The notes: generated by a model from the letters alone, not told the origin. A stretch of 64,000 nucleotides of DNA from Mesorhizobium mediterraneum (GCF_002284565.1 NZ_NPKI01000002.1:124001-188000); one strand, 5' to 3'. Counted from the first letter of the stretch, positions 27,047-35,592 are shown. Numbers and translations are program-made.

Positions 27047-27364
27047 TCAAGCGGGTGCGTTCACACGCGGCGAACGCGTCGCCCAATCGGCAATCGTCCC
27101 ACCCGCGACCGGTGAGCTCGTCTGCGGCGCGAGGAGATTGTTGCGGCGGGCAACCGCCACGAATGTCGCCCGCGCCGTCTCGGCGTCGATCTCGCCGTCC
27201 ATCGCGGCCCGGCAAGCCTTGGCGGCGATGTCATGCGCGGCCGTCCGGCTCGCCGCCGGCCAGTCGGCAAGCAGCGCATAGGCTTCAGCGCCGCTTTCTA
27301 TCTTCGACGGCGTGCCTAGGCCGGTAAGGATGGTGACCGGCTTTTCAAAAGAAGAACGATCCAT
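27047..27364 (-). CDS. DUF982-containing small protein
   Basis: A 105-residue protein. The core TAAHDIAAKACRAAMDGEID and ATFVAVARRNNLLA is the DUF982 domain, common as many paralogues in rhizobia and of unknown function. Start ATG 27364 has AAAGGAGAG upstream. It overlaps the preceding HTH-like gene by 49 bases in another frame, and is the last of three small genes downstream of groEL on the same strand. Another DUF982 gene lies at 32020-32280 near the hsp20 genes, hinting at a stress role (inference). Confidence 0.75.
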   Translation of the reverse strand: MDRSSFEKPVTILTGLGTPSKIESGAEAYALLADWPAASRTAAHDIAAKACRAAMDGEIDAETARATFVAVARRNNLLAPQTSSPVAGGTIADWATRSPRVNAPA

Positions 27365-27708
27365 GACACTCTCCTTTCGGAGTTCAACTGTCTCCATTCC
27401 GGGTTCAAGAATCTGGCCGGGTTCAAGAATCTGGCCGGTTCCGCGCGAATTTCGGACGCAGCTGACATCAGGATAGAAGACGTGGCGCCGGCGAGCCGGC
27501 GAGCCGGCACGGCCGGCGTGCTCGGCCGTGGTAGCGACCGATGCGCCTTGACCAGCGCCTCCAGCCAGGCCACCACGCCGAGAGGCGGATGCTCGCGCCC
27601 GCAGAGCCAGTTCCTTGCTCTGGAGACCGCATAGCCCGCCTCTTCGGCGAAATCGGTTTCCGACCATCTCAGCAGGCGCAGGCACTCACGCATCCGCGCC
27701 GCAATCAT
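27316..27708 (-). CDS. small HTH-like protein
   Basis: A 130-residue frame. Residues 1-65 (MRECLRLLRWSETDFAEEAG, YAVSRARNWLCGREHPPLGV) look like an XRE-type helix-turn-helix with a following helix. The C-terminal half is low-complexity and contains ARFLNP twice, encoded by a perfect 18-bp tandem repeat (27401-27436) that keeps the frame. Its start overlaps the stop of the upstream small gene by 23 bases, and its end overlaps the DUF982 gene. The N-terminal half is the convincing part; the tail may be degraded. Confidence 0.5.
   Translation of the reverse strand: MIAARMRECLRLLRWSETDFAEEAGYAVSRARNWLCGREHPPLGVVAWLEALVKAHRSLPRPSTPAVPARRLAGATSSILMSAASEIRAEPARFLNPARFLNPEWRQLNSERRVSWIVLLLKSRSPSLPA
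27401..27436. repeat. perfect 18-bp tandem duplication
   Basis: The unit GGGTTCAAGAATCTGGCC occurs twice without interruption. Being a multiple of three, it adds six residues (ARFLNP) to the overlapping HTH-like frame without shifting it, and lies 37 bp before the DUF982 start codon. Confidence 0.9.
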
Positions 27709-27919
27709 CTCCTCCCCCTTTGCCGGCTCCCAATCGCTGAGCCGACAGGAACATCAGCGTAAAGGCCGCCTTGCGGCGATCCCAACCGGCCGACTCGACT
27801 GCGTCAAGCAATCCGTCGACAAGCGGCGCCAGCGCCGTCTTGCACTCCGTTTCATAGTTGAAATCGGTCCTGGGTAGGGTCGGCGCGGCGATCTTTCCAA
27901 AACTGTTCATCATGTCCAT
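27686..27919 (-). CDS. small conserved-looking protein downstream of groEL
   Basis: A 77-residue protein starting MDMMNSFGKIAAPTLPRTDF. It contains a mostly helical segment, ALAPLVDGLLDAVESAGWDR then KAAFTLMFLSAQRL, and a Gly/Asp-rich end. It lies 84 bp after groEL on the same strand and overlaps the next gene by 23 bases. Start 27919 is preferred over an upstream start at 27976 because AGGTG lies at a suitable distance. No family named; probably part of the groESL transcript. Confidence 0.55.
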   Translation of the reverse strand: MDMMNSFGKIAAPTLPRTDFNYETECKTALAPLVDGLLDAVESAGWDRRKAAFTLMFLSAQRLGAGKGGGDDCGADA

Positions 27920-28002
27920 GGCAACACCTGCATATGGTCCGGGCACGACCGTGCGCGCCTTCGCATCGGCGGGCACGGTCGTTTGTCCTCAGAGGCCTGG
28001 CG

Positions 28003-29646
<1,644 letters not shown>

Positions 29647-29692
29647 TCAAATAGGCAGCTTTTCGTTGACTGATTGCTTGTTGCGGCCCCGC

Positions 29693-30007
29693 TCAGGCGG
29701 CCTTCTTCACTTCGCCGGTCAATTCGATCACCCCCAACACGTCGCTCTCCTTCATGATGAGCAGGTCTTCGCCATTGAGCTTGATCTCGGTGCCGGACCA
29801 CTTGCCGAACAGGATGCGATCGCCGACCTTGACGTCCAGCGGCTGCAGCTGGCCGCTATCGTCACGCGCCCCGGGACCGGCGGCAATCACTTCGCCTTCC
29901 TGCGGCTTTTCCTTGGCGGTGTCGGGAATGATGATGCCGCCCGCGGTCTTCTCGTCGACCTCGATGCGGCGGACCAGGATACGGTCATGCAATGGACGGA
30001 ACGCCAT
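29693..30007 (-). CDS. groS: co-chaperonin GroES (Hsp10)
   Basis: A 104-residue co-chaperonin capping the GroEL ring. The N-terminus [20 protein letters not shown], the mobile loop [17 protein letters not shown] and the [17 protein letters not shown] segment are all canonical. GAGGAG lies seven bases before ATG 30007. It is the first gene of the operon, about 150 bp after the CIRCE/promoter region. Length is normal. Confidence 0.97.
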   Translation of the reverse strand: MAFRPLHDRILVRRIEVDEKTAGGIIIPDTAKEKPQEGEVIAAGPGARDDSGQLQPLDVKVGDRILFGKWSGTEIKLNGEDLLIMKESDVLGVIELTGEVKKAA

Positions 30008-30159
30008 GTCGTTCTCCTCATAGGACAAACAGATTTTCTTGGACCTCCCTTCGCAGCCGGCCGGTACAACGGCCGATGCGACGGTGCGCGACCCTTGCTC
30101 AGGCATCGCGCATATCGAATTAGTCTGCCGATTCAGGCTTTCAAGAGGACGCCGAAAAA

Positions 30160-30189
30160 ATTTTAGCACTCGCCATGGTCGAGTGCCAA
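30160..30189 (-). promoter_or_regulatory. groESL promoter overlapping CIRCE
   Basis: On the minus strand TTGGCA (30189-30184) and TAAAAT (30165-30160) are 18 bases apart, a good -35/-10 pair. The CIRCE dyad fills the spacer, so HrcA binding would block polymerase directly. Confidence 0.6.
30163..30189. promoter_or_regulatory. CIRCE operator (HrcA-binding site)
   Basis: TTAGCACTC, nine bases (GCCATGGTC), then GAGTGCCAA: the canonical TTAGCACTC-N9-GAGTGCTAA dyad with one mismatch in the last arm. It stands upstream of groES and marks the operon as HrcA-repressed at normal temperature. hrcA itself is not in the window. Confidence 0.93.
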
Positions 30190-30362
30190 CACACTGTAAT
30201 TGTGGCGCTATTCCAGAATTTGAACTGACGGATGCGGCTTGAAATCGCGGCGCAGCCTTTCCGACATCCTTGTCGGTCCCGGCACGCCTGCCGGCGGCCG
30301 GAACCGATGAGTAAGCGGAGGCGTTTTTCCATGCGGAGGACGGTAACGATTTCTGGCTCCAG

Positions 30363-30600
30363 ATGCAGGGTTTTGGCCCGATAACGGCAGAGATCCATTA
30401 TCGTCTTCCCGACTATCAGGACCTGCTGCAGCTCTTAATTTGGCAGGAATACGACATCACCCCGGATTTCCCGACGCTGAAGCATTTCCTCGACTATTGG
30501 GAACGTGAGATCGAAGGCCCGCTGCATTCCGTGCGCGTCGCCCACCCTGATCCAGCCCTCCGAGTGGCGAGCGGTGGGCGGCGTCATCACCCTGCAATGA
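30363..30600 (+). pseudogene. usg: usg-family protein, frameshifted near the C-terminus
   Basis: The first 60 residues ([20 protein letters not shown], then TPDFPTLKHFLDYWEREIEG, PLHSVRVAH) match the small usg family, named from its position in other operons and of unknown function. After VAH the original frame would run on to 30626 with an unrelated tail. The expected ending, LIQPSEWRAVGGVITLQ then TGA (30598-30600), is present in another frame from about 30549. A two-base loss or one-base gain at about 30545-30550 explains this. It could be a real mutation or a sequencing error. Confidence 0.7.
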
Positions 30601-30793
30601 CACAGCAAGAGGCGGCGCCTTCATGAAAGTCGCCGCTTTTGCAACACAGCGCGTCGACGCTGCCGGTGGCGTCGCACATCGTCCCACGTCGCGACCGACG
30701 CCTACGGGCCTGTAGAGCGGCCGGCGACAAGGTCAACCTGAGCCGTCCCTTGGCCAACTACTCGGACACCAAGATCATGAGCCGCTAGGGAGA

Positions 30794-31471
30794 TCAGAAC
30801 TTGTAGGCCGCTCCGATGCGGAAATCGTGTGTGTGGATATCGACGGAAAGGTCCTCGTCTACCGGTTGGGAAACGAAATCCTTCTTGTCGAATTCCGTGT
30901 AGCGGTACTCGCCACGCAGGAGCCAGTTGTCGGTCAGCGCATATTCGCCGCCCGCGCCCAAGGTCCACCCGACAAGGTTGTCGTCGGCGGAGCCGTAGGG
31001 AGCGCCCGCGGCGAATTCCTCGAAACCGAAGCGACCAAAGGCGACGCCGCCCGTCACATAGGGCAGGAAGCGGTCAATGGCATAACCCAGGCGCATCCGA
31101 ACCGAGCCGGTCCAGTCGATCTCGGTCGTGCTCGAGAAAATGTCGTCGCCCGGCGCTACATCCGAACCTCCGACATCGCCCCAGGCGATGTCGGCTTCGG
31201 CGCCCAACACGATACCGTTGGTGAATTGATAATTGTAGCCGACGTAGACCCCGCCGATGAACCCGTCGAGGTCATGGCGGTAGTTGTAGGCGGGGTTGAT
31301 ATAGATATAGTCGGCGCGGCCTTCGAAGACATAGCCGACCTGGCCGCCGACATAGAGCCCTGACCAGCTGTAGGCCGACTCGGCGACACGGACCTCCTCG
31401 ACGACCGCGTCGGCAGCGAAAGCGGTCGACGCGAGGAACGATAGCGATAGACCGAGAAACAGCTTCTTCAT
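30794..31471 (-). CDS. outer-membrane beta-barrel protein (Omp25/Omp31-like porin family)
   Basis: A 225-residue outer-membrane protein. The signal MKKLFLGLSLSFLASTAFAA is followed by YSWSGLYVGGQVGYVFEGRA, the standard start of the rhizobial/Brucella Omp25-Omp31 family. Alternating beta-strands run to the end with terminal RIGAAYKF (last residue Phe, needed for Bam assembly). Repeated aromatic pairs such as DRFLPYVTGGVAFGRFGFEE mark barrel strands. Start 31471 is chosen for its clean signal peptide. Stands alone; no operon partner. Confidence 0.9.
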   Translation of the reverse strand: MKKLFLGLSLSFLASTAFAADAVVEEVRVAESAYSWSGLYVGGQVGYVFEGRADYIYINPAYNYRHDLDGFIGGVYVGYNYQFTNGIVLGAEADIAWGDVGGSDVAPGDDIFSSTTEIDWTGSVRMRLGYAIDRFLPYVTGGVAFGRFGFEEFAAGAPYGSADDNLVGWTLGAGGEYALTDNWLLRGEYRYTEFDKKDFVSQPVDEDLSVDIHTHDFRIGAAYKF

Positions 31472-31970
31472 TGGTGGCTTCCCCCTCATTGATGTGTGCT
31501 GTCGTTAACACAACCTGACGGCCGGCACTGTGGCATAAGCGCAACGGGTAGTAGTATACGCGCAACAGAGGGGCGCGCATGAGTTCGATCGCAGGATACT
31601 TGGCACATGGAGCCGAAGAAAGGCTCTGAAGTGGCCGTGGAACGGCCGGAGATCAGCAACTGCGAGGGTGAAGAGAACGCACCCATCGCGACCATCCGTC
31701 GAGCCATCAATGAGTGAACCACCCATGGCGTGGGATCGAGCGATCTCGATCCTCGGCATCAACAGAACCCGCGACAACGATCTAGGCCCATGGTGAAAGC
31801 CCTGGGCCTTCTTCCTTGGAGCAACCCCCAAAAGGACTGTGACCCGGCGCAGCCGCCCGGACGTCCTCCTGCGCTGGAAGGAATGTTGCGCCGAATGCAA
31901 GCGAAGGAGAGACCTGAAATGACGCTCCCGAGCTACATAAACCGGCCGGGCAGAAGATCGTCGGAGCCCT
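31472..31970. other. about 500 bp without a supportable gene
   Basis: Several short open frames exist on both strands but none has a recognisable family, ribosome site or convincing composition. One notable structure is AGGCCCA (31784-31790) and TGGGCCT (31803-31809), a perfect 7-bp stem followed by TTCTTCCTT, which could end a plus-strand transcript. No RNA gene recognised. Confidence 0.6.
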
Positions 31971-32027
31971 GACGTTCAGGTAGTTGACTTCAGGTAGTTG
32001 ACGTTCAGGTAGTTGACGTTCAGGTGG
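31971..32027. repeat. four-copy tandem repeat of a 15-bp unit
   Basis: The unit GACGTTCAGGTAGTT occurs as 15, 14 (one base lost), 15 and a partial 13 bases. The last copy overlaps the stop codon of the DUF982 gene (32020-32022), so the array begins exactly at the gene's 3' end. Each unit puts a stop (TGA or TAG) in several frames. Confidence 0.9.
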
Positions 32028-32280
32028 ATTTACGTCCCGTGACAAGCAGTCCGGCCGTGCGAGCCGCCTTGACGAAGGCCGTGCGAGCCTCGCGGGCGGT
32101 GCGCCAACCGTCGAGCGCGTCGCGGCAGGCGCGATAGGCTGCGCGCCAGCTCCGGCCCCGCGCCCGGTCCGGCCACTGCTGCATGCATTCGATGGCTTCC
32201 CAACTGCTGGCGACCTTGCGCTCTCCGACGGATTGGAGCTTGAGTGTGATCGGCTCGGAAAACGGGACGTCCTTCATCAC
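32020..32280 (-). CDS. DUF982-containing small protein
   Basis: An 86-residue protein. SSWEAIECMQQWPDRARGRS and ACRDALDGWRTAREARTAFV, then KAARTAGLL, match the DUF982 pattern and resemble the second half of the gene at 27047. The start may be 32280 or the next codon, with AGAAAGGAGAAAG upstream. The TGA lies within a 15-bp tandem repeat. It lies 152 bp downstream of the small gene 32433-32651 on the same strand. Function unknown; placed among heat-shock genes. Confidence 0.75.
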   Translation of the reverse strand: MMKDVPFSEPITLKLQSVGERKVASSWEAIECMQQWPDRARGRSWRAAYRACRDALDGWRTAREARTAFVKAARTAGLLVTGRKST

Positions 32281-32432
32281 TTTCTCCTTCTTTCTGTTTT
32301 TAGAGCAAGTAGCATCCTCGAGTAAGCAGGAAGGCGGCCCGATCGGCGCCGGTGAACGAGATGGTTCGTCTGCCTGCGCGCTTCAAGACCTCCCTGCCCA
32401 AACCCCTATCCCCTGCCCGACGCAACGGCCGG

Positions 32433-32651
32433 TTATAAGTCGTCGTCCGGCGGCTCGAGAAGCCCGATCAGCGTCGCCACCCTTGCCGACGGCAGAGGGC
32501 GGCCCTCGTTCACCAGCGCCTCATCGGCGCCGACCCAGGCAAAGGCCTCGCGCAACTCCTCGATCGTCGCGCCGGTCGAGGCGATGTCGGCGATGACGGC
32601 GTCGTCCACCGGGCCCAGCACCGATATGATGTCGTCGCGTTTCATGGTCAT
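32433..32651 (-). CDS. small acidic protein, unknown function, divergent from hsp20
   Basis: A 72-residue acidic protein starting MTMKRDDIISVLGPVDDAVI. It has a helical segment (TIEELREAFAWVGADEALVN) and an acidic end (EPPDDDL). ATG 32651 has GGAGG six bases upstream. It is divergent from the first hsp20 gene, 231 bp away, and could share heat control. No family is named with certainty. Confidence 0.65.
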   Translation of the reverse strand: MTMKRDDIISVLGPVDDAVIADIASTGATIEELREAFAWVGADEALVNEGRPLPSARVATLIGLLEPPDDDL

Positions 32652-32826
32652 GATATCCTCCATGCGGCGTGCCGGCGCGACCCACAAATGAAGGTTGAAA
32701 CCGGCATTGCCAGCCACAATCTGGCAACAAAAAATCTGGCAGCGGGACAGAATCTGGGTCTTGATTTCGGGCTGACAATAACCAAATCAAAATTGCCGGT
32801 TGCTGAATGGGGCCGGCAGAACCCAG

Positions 32827-32880
32827 GGAGCGCCAGCTCTTTGGCGTTCCTCGTACTATATTGCTCTATGGAGGATGTAG
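32827..32880 (+). promoter_or_regulatory. ROSE-like RNA thermometer in the hsp20 leader
   Basis: Two hairpins lie before the start at 32883. The first is GGAGCGCCA-GCTCTT-TGGCGTTCC (32827-32850), nine pairs with one wobble. The second (32856-32880) pairs CTATATTGCTC with GAGGATGTAG around a TATG loop, leaving one bulged U and a G-G opposition. TTGCT pairs with the Shine-Dalgarno AGGA, the defining feature of rhizobial ROSE elements, which melt on heating to free the ribosome site. Position and sequence are seen directly; heat control follows from the known family. Confidence 0.75.
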
Positions 32881-32882
32881 CT

Positions 32883-33344
32883 ATGAGAACCGCATCCGAT
32901 TTTTCCCCGCTCTATCGGTCGAGCATCGGTTTCGACCGCATCTTCGACCTTCTGGAAAACGCGCCTCAGACTGACAGCTGGCCGCCTTATGACATCGAGC
33001 GAAGCGACGAAAACAGCTATCGCGTGACGATCGCGGTCGCCGGCTTTTCCGAAGACGATCTCGACATCAGCCACGAGCCCAACCTTCTGATCGTCTCTGG
33101 CGAGCGCAAGGAACAGGACAAGGTTGAATATCTGCATCGCGGCCTGCCGGTGCGACCGTTCACACGGCGCTTCGAGCTTGCCGATCACATGACGGTCACC
33201 GGCGCCTCGCTCAACAACGGCCTGCTGACGATCGACCTCGTGCGCGAAGTGCCCGAGGAGATGAAGCCGCGTCGCATCACGATCACTAGGGAAGACGGCG
33301 CGCCGAAGGCCGGGCAGGTTGAGAAGCCGAAGCAGGCCGCCTGA
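32883..33344 (+). CDS. small heat-shock protein Hsp20 (alpha-crystallin family), class A-like
   Basis: A 153-residue ATP-independent holdase chaperone. The N-terminus MRTASDFSPLYRSSIGFDRI, then FDLLENA is typical of rhizobial class A (IbpA-like) proteins. The alpha-crystallin domain spans about 35-130 (YDIERSDENSYRVTIAVAGF; EDDLDISHEPNLLIVSGERK), with the GASLNNGLLTIDL motif near its end. The C-terminal anchor RRITI is present. GGAGG nine bases upstream sets start 32883 and is itself inside the thermometer hairpin. Followed after 55 bp by a second hsp20. Confidence 0.95.
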   Translation: MRTASDFSPLYRSSIGFDRIFDLLENAPQTDSWPPYDIERSDENSYRVTIAVAGFSEDDLDISHEPNLLIVSGERKEQDKVEYLHRGLPVRPFTRRFELADHMTVTGASLNNGLLTIDLVREVPEEMKPRRITITREDGAPKAGQVEKPKQAA

Positions 33345-33399
33345 GCGAGGGTGAACTCTGGCGCCGCCTGGCACAACCAGTCGAGAAAGGAGAACACCA

Positions 33400-33936
33400 A
33401 TGGCTATTCGTGATCTCATTCCCTGGGGCCGGGAGAATAGTCCGGTTCCCAGCTTCTATCGTGACGATGACCGGGATCCGTTCATGGCGTTGCATCGCGA
33501 GATGAACCGCATGATCGACGACGCATTCCGCGGTTTCGAAACGCGCATGCCCTCGTTCAGCGGATTTTCGTCGGCGCGCGCCAACTGGCCGAGCGTTGAG
33601 ATCTCCGACGGCGAGAAGGAGGTCCGCGTGACCGCCGAAATCCCCGGCATGGACGAGAAGGACATCGAGGTGCTGCTCGACGACGGCGTGCTGACGCTGC
33701 GCGGCGAGAAGCGCTCCGAGACCGAGGACAAGGACAGGCACTTCTCCGAGCGGTTCTACGGCCGCTTCGAGCGCCGCATCCCGCTCGGCTACGAGGTCGA
33801 GGAGGACAAGGTGAATGCTGCCTTCCATAACGGCGTGCTCAGCGTGACGCTGCCCAAGACCCAGCGCGCGCAGACGAAGGCCAGGCGCATCGCCATCAGC
33901 GGCAGTGCCGTCAGTCCCGGCAAGAGCAAGCACTGA
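33400..33936 (+). CDS. small heat-shock protein Hsp20 (alpha-crystallin family), class C-like
   Basis: A 178-residue holdase. It starts MAIRDLIPWGRENSPVPSFY, with the MIDDAFRGFE segment typical of rhizobial class C sHsps. The alpha-crystallin domain is at about 62-160 (VRVTAEIPGMDEKDIEVLLD; GVLTLRGEKRSE; AAFHNGVLSVTLPK), with C-terminal RRIAI anchor. AAAGGAG lies before ATG 33400. It is downstream of the first hsp20, probably on the same transcript, and may form mixed oligomers with it. Its own leader has no ROSE-like pairing. Confidence 0.95.
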   Translation: MAIRDLIPWGRENSPVPSFYRDDDRDPFMALHREMNRMIDDAFRGFETRMPSFSGFSSARANWPSVEISDGEKEVRVTAEIPGMDEKDIEVLLDDGVLTLRGEKRSETEDKDRHFSERFYGRFERRIPLGYEVEEDKVNAAFHNGVLSVTLPKTQRAQTKARRIAISGSAVSPGKSKH

Positions 33937-34195
33937 CAACATCGGCAGCCGGACGCGCACGCGCCCGGCTGCGCTCAGTCGGTGCATACGCCACCCGACT
34001 CCCGCGCTTGCGATCGAGCTTCGTGAACATGCGCTCGCGCGCCGCAAGCATCTCATCCCTGGAAATCGCGCCGTCGCCATTGGTGTCGAGCCGTTGCAGG
34101 ATGCGCTTTCCCGGCGTGTCGTTTCCCTGGCCGTGCGCTGCGGAAAGCGGCACGAGCCCCATAAGCAGGGCCGCAATGAGTGCTGAACGTTGCAT
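33911..34195 (-). CDS. truncated EF-hand protein (exported)
   Basis: A 94-residue protein. The signal is MQRSALIAALLMGLVPLSAA (cleavage near HGQG). One complete EF-hand loop follows (LDTNGDGAISRDE). A second would be expected after FTKLD, but the sequence turns into RKRGSRVAYAPTERSRARAR and ends in the 3' end of the convergent hsp20 gene, overlapping it by 26 bases. No other frame restores a second loop, so the gene looks truncated by a deletion or rearrangement at this junction. It may still bind one calcium. Confidence 0.6.
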   Translation of the reverse strand: MQRSALIAALLMGLVPLSAAHGQGNDTPGKRILQRLDTNGDGAISRDEMLAARERMFTKLDRKRGSRVAYAPTERSRARARPAADVVSACSCRD

Positions 34196-34367
34196 GGTGA
34201 TGGTCCTTTCGCTGTCATTGGTCGCGCCGTCGTGGGTTTTGGCGGCGACTGCTGACCGATACGCAGGAAGGACCCTGCCCCTACGCTCGCCGGCGAAAAA
34301 TTCTCGCCAAGCAACCGGCCCGCGCTGACAGACGATCAAGCAATATCATGCGGGCCGTGATCGATAT

Positions 34368-34472
34368 CTAGTCAAGCAAACTCACTATTTGCAGGACCAG
34401 GACCAACAGCACAAAGCCAAGGACGGATGCAAAGAGAGCGATCCAAAAAACGGAGCGTTGCTTTCTGCTCAC
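34368..34472 (-). CDS. candidate 34-residue single-pass membrane protein
   Basis: A GTG-started frame coding MSRKQRS, then a continuous hydrophobic run (VFWIALFASVLGFVLLVLVL), then QIVSLLD. A GGGGGGAAAG stretch precedes the start. The positive-inside N-terminus with one long membrane helix is a typical small membrane protein. It is too short for homology judgement. It lies in a region otherwise without genes. Confidence 0.4.
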   Translation of the reverse strand: MSRKQRSVFWIALFASVLGFVLLVLVLQIVSLLD

Positions 34473-34558
34473 GGCTTTCCCCCCAGCGCACATCCCCTGC
34501 CCACCATACGAACGTTGGTCTCATAAAGTTTGCTTGAGGCCGGCGGAGAGGAGCAACC

Positions 34559-34657
34559 ATGACTGCTTCAGGCAAAAAGAATCTCTTGCCAGGGTGCTCG
34601 TTCACGAGGGCGGTTACATCCTTCATCCAGACTATGCGGAACATTAGCATCTTCTAA
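34559..34657 (+). CDS. candidate 32-residue small protein with strong ribosome site
   Basis: ATG 34559 is preceded by GGAGAGGAGCAACC, one of the best Shine-Dalgarno sequences in the window. The frame is short (MTASGKKNLLPGCSFTRAVT, then SFIQTMRNISIF) and ends 13 bases before a very stable UUCG hairpin. It may be a leader peptide or an unannotated small protein. Evidence is the ribosome site and position only. Confidence 0.3.
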   Translation: MTASGKKNLLPGCSFTRAVTSFIQTMRNISIF

Positions 34658-34670
34658 TAGTTGTATTTGA

Positions 34671-34780
34671 GCAGTGGAGCCTTCGGGCTCCCACTGCAGA
34701 TCGGGCTGCAACCTGATCGGCCCGCGCTCTCCGCCAGAGGCGCGGGCTTTCATTTGTTCGGCCGATGCGCCAGGCCACAC
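34671..34780. other. strongly structured intergenic region
   Basis: Three nested or adjacent structures are visible. GCAGTGGAGCC-TTCG-GGCTCC(C)ACTGC (34671-34697) is an 11-bp stem with one bulge and a UUCG tetraloop. CCCGCGC-TCT / AGA-G-GCGCGGG (about 34721-34746) is a 10-bp stem followed by CTTTCATTTG, terminator-like. An outer ATCGGCC / GGCCGAT pair encloses the second. No known RNA family is recognised. It could be a small RNA, a riboregulatory leader, or a terminator cluster. Confidence 0.45.
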
Positions 34781-35019
34781 GCTGGCCGCACATTGGAAGT
34801 CTGCGGGAGCATTAGTAGCAGAGGTCGCTACCGTGGCGTTCCTGGCGCCCAGGCAACGGAGTCCGTCGTCCGACAGGGCGGCGGGCTTTCGTTTCAATTG
34901 TCGAACTTTATCGGCTTGTCGGAGCTGAGCGAACAGCCTCGCCATCCGCTCGCATCCGGTACGATGCAGAAACGCTAGCCCACATGAGCAATCCTGGCAT
35001 GGACGCTGCTGGAGCAAGT
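34781..35019. other. no supportable gene
   Basis: Open frames on both strands cross this stretch but lack family matches and ribosome sites, and their translations look random. GACAGGGCGGCGGGCTTTCG near 34880 resembles the preceding terminator-like CGCGGGCTTTC, possibly a decayed duplicate. Confidence 0.5.
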
Positions 35020-35337
35020 CTACAGAACAGGAGCCAATTCCAGCATCACGAAAGCGGTGACACCCAGCACGACAAGGGCATAGGCCGCATAAAGAACAAG
35101 CAGCAACACTTCAAAATCGCGGAACAAGGCTGTGGTAGCCTTGATCTGTTGCGGCTCTCTTTTCTCGATGAGGTCGGCTTCGGGGTGCCCCGCTCTGACG
35201 ACGACATAGCCAATCCTGTCGTTCTCGGCTGCCTGCAATATCCGTTCCGCGATATCGAGAGCGATCACCGGATCATCGGCCAGCTGATTGCCCGCTATCC
35301 GGTATTCAGTAACAGTCTGGATTTCATGCTCTCTCAT
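35020..35337 (-). CDS. small protein with C-terminal membrane anchor, unknown function
   Basis: A 105-residue protein. The first 75 residues are soluble (MREHEIQTVTEYRIAGNQLA; ALDIAERILQAAENDRIGYV) and the last 30 form one or two hydrophobic segments (VLLLVLYAAYALVVLGVTAF). This suggests a tail-anchored membrane protein. Start 35337 is the only good ATG. No family recognised; neighbours are unrelated. Confidence 0.5.
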   Translation of the reverse strand: MREHEIQTVTEYRIAGNQLADDPVIALDIAERILQAAENDRIGYVVVRAGHPEADLIEKREPQQIKATTALFRDFEVLLLVLYAAYALVVLGVTAFVMLELAPVL

Positions 35338-35514
35338 GCACGCTTAACCGCGTCATTTAAATTAGGTTCCACTAAAATACCGATGTCTGCGACCGAGCCG
35401 GTCGTCACATAACCGGGCGTCAACAATCCTAGGCCGCGAACCCCTGCCCCGCGTCCTCCAATTAAATGGCTCCCTATGGGCTGTTACGCATCTGCCGCGT
35501 GCCCGACAAGGCAC

Positions 35515-35552
35515 CGCAAAAGAGTTCCCCGGCGATGTCGAAGTCACCGGGG
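35515..35552 (-). terminator. probable terminator of the sugar-kinase operon
   Basis: CCCCGG and CCGGGG (35527-35552) pair 40 bp after the kinase stop. Read on the minus strand the hairpin is followed by AACTCTTTTG, a short T-rich tract. Confidence 0.5.
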
Positions 35553-35592
35553 CCAGGCGGGAGGCGCGCGCCCCCTTCTCAGCGCCCTTGCC

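Noticed and set aside
30640..30790. A frame ending DKVNLSRPLANYSDTKIMSR before the TAG at 30788
   Set aside because: The last 20 codons look protein-like, perhaps a relic 3' end, but no start or upstream coding part remains, so it is not called.
33945..33972. GCAGCCGG / CCGGCTGC hairpin after the second hsp20 gene
   Set aside because: Good stem but no T-run on either strand, and it lies in the 3' part of the EF-hand gene; terminator function not supported.
34568..35017. Overlapping frames on both strands in the structured intergenic region
   Set aside because: They consist largely of translated hairpins; no ribosome site, signal or domain.
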